6,100 nucleotides of DNA. Origin: Flavobacteriaceae bacterium. Its GTDB lineage: Bacteria; Bacteroidota; Bacteroidia; Flavobacteriales; Flavobacteriaceae. The notes under the pieces were generated by a model. It was not told the origin of the DNA. It ran no database searches and worked only from the letters and a program-made list of their open reading frames with translations. Below, one piece after another: positions 3,812 through 6,100 of this stretch (position 1 is its first letter; every line of letters starts with the position of its first letter). The position numbers and the translations under genes were made by a program. The stretch lies in assembly GCA_002401385.1 (NCBI GenBank), contig NVSY01000019.1, positions 28,743 to 34,842 on the forward strand. The letters are read 5' to 3'.

Positions 3812-6100
3812 ATGAGCATCCATTTTTTTCCAAGAAACAAAAAAAGTTTTTTAATATTTCTTTTACTTATTCCATTTCAATTCATTTTTTCTCAGAATCC
3901 TATTATAAAAGGGTTTGTAGTTGACGAAACAAAAACACCTTTAGAATTCGCCTCGGTTGCATTACTTCAACCACAAGATTCTGTAATGGTTAGTTTTGCA
4001 ATTACAGGTAGTAAAGGCGAATTTGAATTAACTGATAGTCCGACTGGAACATTCCTATTGCAAATTTACTTGATAGGGCATGCTCCTTATTACCATAAAA
4101 TTGAATTTAAAAATAAAACTATTGATTTAAGGACGGTAATTCTGAAAGCTACTTTTGAAGAATTGAATGAAATAACTATTACAGCTGTAATTCCCGTTCA
4201 AATAAAAAATGATACTATTGTTTTTAATCCAAAATCATTCAAAATTCACCATGATGATACTATTAAAGATTTACTAAAAAAACTTCCTGGAATTGAATTG
4301 GACAATCAGGGGAACATTTTTTCCCAAGGAAATGAGGTCACTAAAATCTATGTAGATGGAAAAGAATTTTTTAGTGGTGACCCTTCCATTGTTTTGAAAA
4401 ACCTTGCTGCTGATGTGATTTCTAAAATTGAAGTCATTGACAAAAAAAGTGACCAAGCTGAATTAACAGGCGTAAATGATGACGAAAAAAGCTTTGTGAT
4501 TAATCTTACTTTGAAAAAAAATAAAAAAAATAACGGTTTTGGAAAAGCAGCCATTGGGGCTGGATTAGACAACAAATATTTCTCTAATTTAAATTTTAAT
4601 AATTTCAATTCAAAAACTCAATTTTCTGTAATTGGAAAGTACAACAATATTAATATTACGGGTTCAAACATTCAAGATTTTCTAGAGTCCTCAGGTGGTT
4701 TAACAGATGACTTGGATGAGGAGGAGGATAGTAATTCTTTATTTGAAAAAAGAAAAAGAAGTCTCAGTGGAAATCTTACTGCAGGAGTTGGCGGAGTGAA
4801 TTTTGGAGTTGAATTGAAAAAAAAGGAAGTAATTAATGTCGATTATTTTTATAATTTCCTTGAAAATAAAGGAACCTCCACCTCACAGCGAATCTCTTTT
4901 TCAAATTTGAAAAGATTTAATTCTGAGTCAGAAAATCAAACTCACAAAACAACTAATAATCATAACTTCAATTTTAATTATGAAAACAAGAGTAATAAAA
5001 ATAGTAGATTATTCATTAAAGGAAGTATAAGTTCGGATATCAGCTCAACTAATCATAAAAGAAACATTTCATTTTTCAATGAATTAGATGAATTAAGTAA
5101 CACTAATGACATATCAAACTATAGTACTAGGGAAAAAGAAAATGGTAGAATTAAAATAAATTATTATAAAAAAATTTCTGATAAAAAAAGAAATTTCAAT
5201 TCCGGAATTTCAATATTCTCGAGCTCATCAGCTACATTTATAGATCAAAACAATATTTATACAAGAGTTTCTAATCAAGTAACAAACAATACAAATACTA
5301 CTAAAAATCAGTATTTTAAAAACAATAATCTAATCTTCCAATTTGGTTACACAGAACCATTGGGAGGAAATCATTTTTTGAAATTACAAACATTTTTCAC
5401 TTTCAAACAGGCTAAGGAAGACACAAATCAGGAAAAATTAAAGAATAACATTGAACAAACTCCACTAATTTATCTAATTCAAAATAAAGAAGAAAGTTAT
5501 AATTCAAAATTAAGTTACATCTACAGTTCTAAGGTTTTAAATTTCAACATTGGGTCTGAATTACAGCAATTATATCGAAAAATAATGCTAACAGGAGATC
5601 ATCCTATTTTACACAATTACACTTATCTAAATCCTTCTGCCTCTTTAAAATACAAACCTAAAAAGGGAATCAACTATAGACTAATATATAGAAAAACGGT
5701 AAGATCTCCTGGAAACTACCAAAGCGCACCCATAATTAACGACTTAAACCCCTACCACATACGCATGGGGAATCCAAATCTAGACCCTCAAAAATTTGAC
5801 AATATAACTTTTAACTCCTCTATTCATAATTTTAAAAACTCGCTAAGTGTTTTTTCGAAAATTTCATACATCCACATAAAAAACGCTATTATTCCAAACT
5901 TGATTATTGATCAAAATTATGTTCAAACTAGAAGCTATATAAACCAAGGAAATCAAGATCGATTTTCTGCCCTTTTCAACATAAACAAAAGATATAAACC
6001 ACTAGGTATCCGATACAATCTTAATTTAAAAGGAGCCAATACTACTTCCAACTCTATTGTAGACAAAAAATTAAATGATGTAAAATCATCAGATTATTCG
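3812..6100 (+). CDS. Outer-membrane beta-barrel protein, TonB-dependent-receptor-like, C-terminus cut off by window edge
   Basis: The frame is open for 763 codons to the window end; relatives are about 900 residues, so the last barrel strands are missing. A basic start (PRNKK) and a hydrophobic stretch (12-26) ending FS/QN form a signal peptide with likely cleavage after Ser27. Residues 30-110 resemble a carboxypeptidase-regulatory-like beta-sandwich (GFVVDETKTPLEFASVAL, then SKGEFEL). Residues 132-215 form a plug-like domain: DTIKDLLKKLPGIELD, then KIYVDGKEFFSGDP and ISKIEVIDKKSD. TGVNDDEKSFVINLTLK and GFGKAAIGAG lead into a barrel rich in Asn, Lys and Tyr, with GNPNLDP at 653-659 as in OMP_b-brl_3-type proteins. 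DDLDEEED (299-306) is an acidic, probably exposed loop. There is no obvious TonB box and no SusC signature, so the cargo is unknown. ATG 3812 is the first start after an in-frame stop at 3785; no GGAGG precedes it. The gene diverges from the sulfatase and any partner would lie downstream, outside the window. Confidence 0.88.
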   Translation, partial: MSIHFFPRNKKSFLIFLLLIPFQFIFSQNPIIKGFVVDETKTPLEFASVALLQPQDSVMVSFAITGSKGEFELTDSPTGTFLLQIYLIGHAPYYHKIEFKNKTIDLRTVILKATFEELNEITITAVIPVQIKNDTIVFNPKSFKIHHDDTIKDLLKKLPGIELDNQGNIFSQGNEVTKIYVDGKEFFSGDPSIVLKNLAADVISKIEVIDKKSDQAELTGVNDDEKSFVINLTLKKNKKNNGFGKAAIGAGLDNKYFSNLNFNNFNSKTQFSVIGKYNNINITGSNIQDFLESSGGLTDDLDEEEDSNSLFEKRKRSLSGNLTAGVGGVNFGVELKKKEVINVDYFYNFLENKGTSTSQRISFSNLKRFNSESENQTHKTTNNHNFNFNYENKSNKNSRLFIKGSISSDISSTNHKRNISFFNELDELSNTNDISNYSTREKENGRIKINYYKKISDKKRNFNSGISIFSSSSATFIDQNNIYTRVSNQVTNNTNTTKNQYFKNNNLIFQFGYTEPLGGNHFLKLQTFFTFKQAKEDTNQEKLKNNIEQTPLIYLIQNKEESYNSKLSYIYSSKVLNFNIGSELQQLYRKIMLTGDHPILHNYTYLNPSASLKYKPKKGINYRLIYRKTVRSPGNYQSAPIINDLNPYHIRMGNPNLDPQKFDNITFNSSIHNFKNSLSVFSKISYIHIKNAIIPNLIIDQNYVQTRSYINQGNQDRFSALFNINKRYKPLGIRYNLNLKGANTTSNSIVDKKLNDVKSSDYS

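Noticed and set aside
4274..4608. Two minus-strand open frames (4274-4456 and 4348-4608)
   Set aside because: Both are antisense to the plug-like domain and early barrel of the outer-membrane protein, which reads through without stops and has family motifs; the antisense products are low-complexity and rich in Phe, Leu and Ser.

Overview
The window looks like chromosomal DNA of a Bacteroidota, most likely a (marine) flavobacterium. The evidence is the strong AT bias, the A-rich start regions without a clear GGAGG, candidate -7 boxes of the Bacteroidota type (TAnnTTTG), a Cys-type S1 sulfatase made as a lipoprotein, and a large outer-membrane beta-barrel protein with an N-terminal carboxypeptidase-regulatory-like domain. 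The species cannot be named from the sequence alone.

Minus strand, 1-3070: three genes are read from right to left. A lipoprotein sulfatase (1526-3070) ends at a good intrinsic terminator (1472-1507). After a 150-base promoter region comes a tight two-gene unit: a KDPG/KHG aldolase (eda, 644-1318) and, one base further on, a 2-keto-3-deoxygluconate kinase (kdgK, 642 running off the window at 1). KdgK phosphorylates 2-keto-3-deoxygluconate (KDG) to KDPG, and Eda splits KDPG into pyruvate and glyceraldehyde-3-phosphate. These are the last two steps of uronate breakdown (alginate, ulvan, pectin). A surface or periplasmic sulfatase next door suggests the edge of a locus for a sulfated, uronate-containing polysaccharide, but the polymer cannot be identified here because no lyase, glycoside hydrolase or SusCD pair is visible.

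Intergenic, 3071-3811: 741 very AT-rich bases between two divergent genes. They hold no convincing gene but do contain a perfect 20-bp tandem duplication, a partial third copy of its start about 360 bases away, and several dyads. This is the least explained part of the window.

Plus strand, 3812-6100: the first 763 codons of an outer-membrane beta-barrel / TonB-dependent-receptor-like protein (signal peptide, CarboxypepD_reg-like domain, plug-like domain, barrel), open at the right edge. It is of the OMP_b-brl_3-like type rather than a classical SusC, so a role in the sugar pathway is not implied.

Overall this is a mostly ordinary catabolic region. I see no mobile element, CRISPR array, RNA gene or clear novel system. 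The observations worth following are the repeat-bearing intergenic region, the promoter that resets the aldolase start, and the uncertain substrate of the sulfatase plus KDG module.
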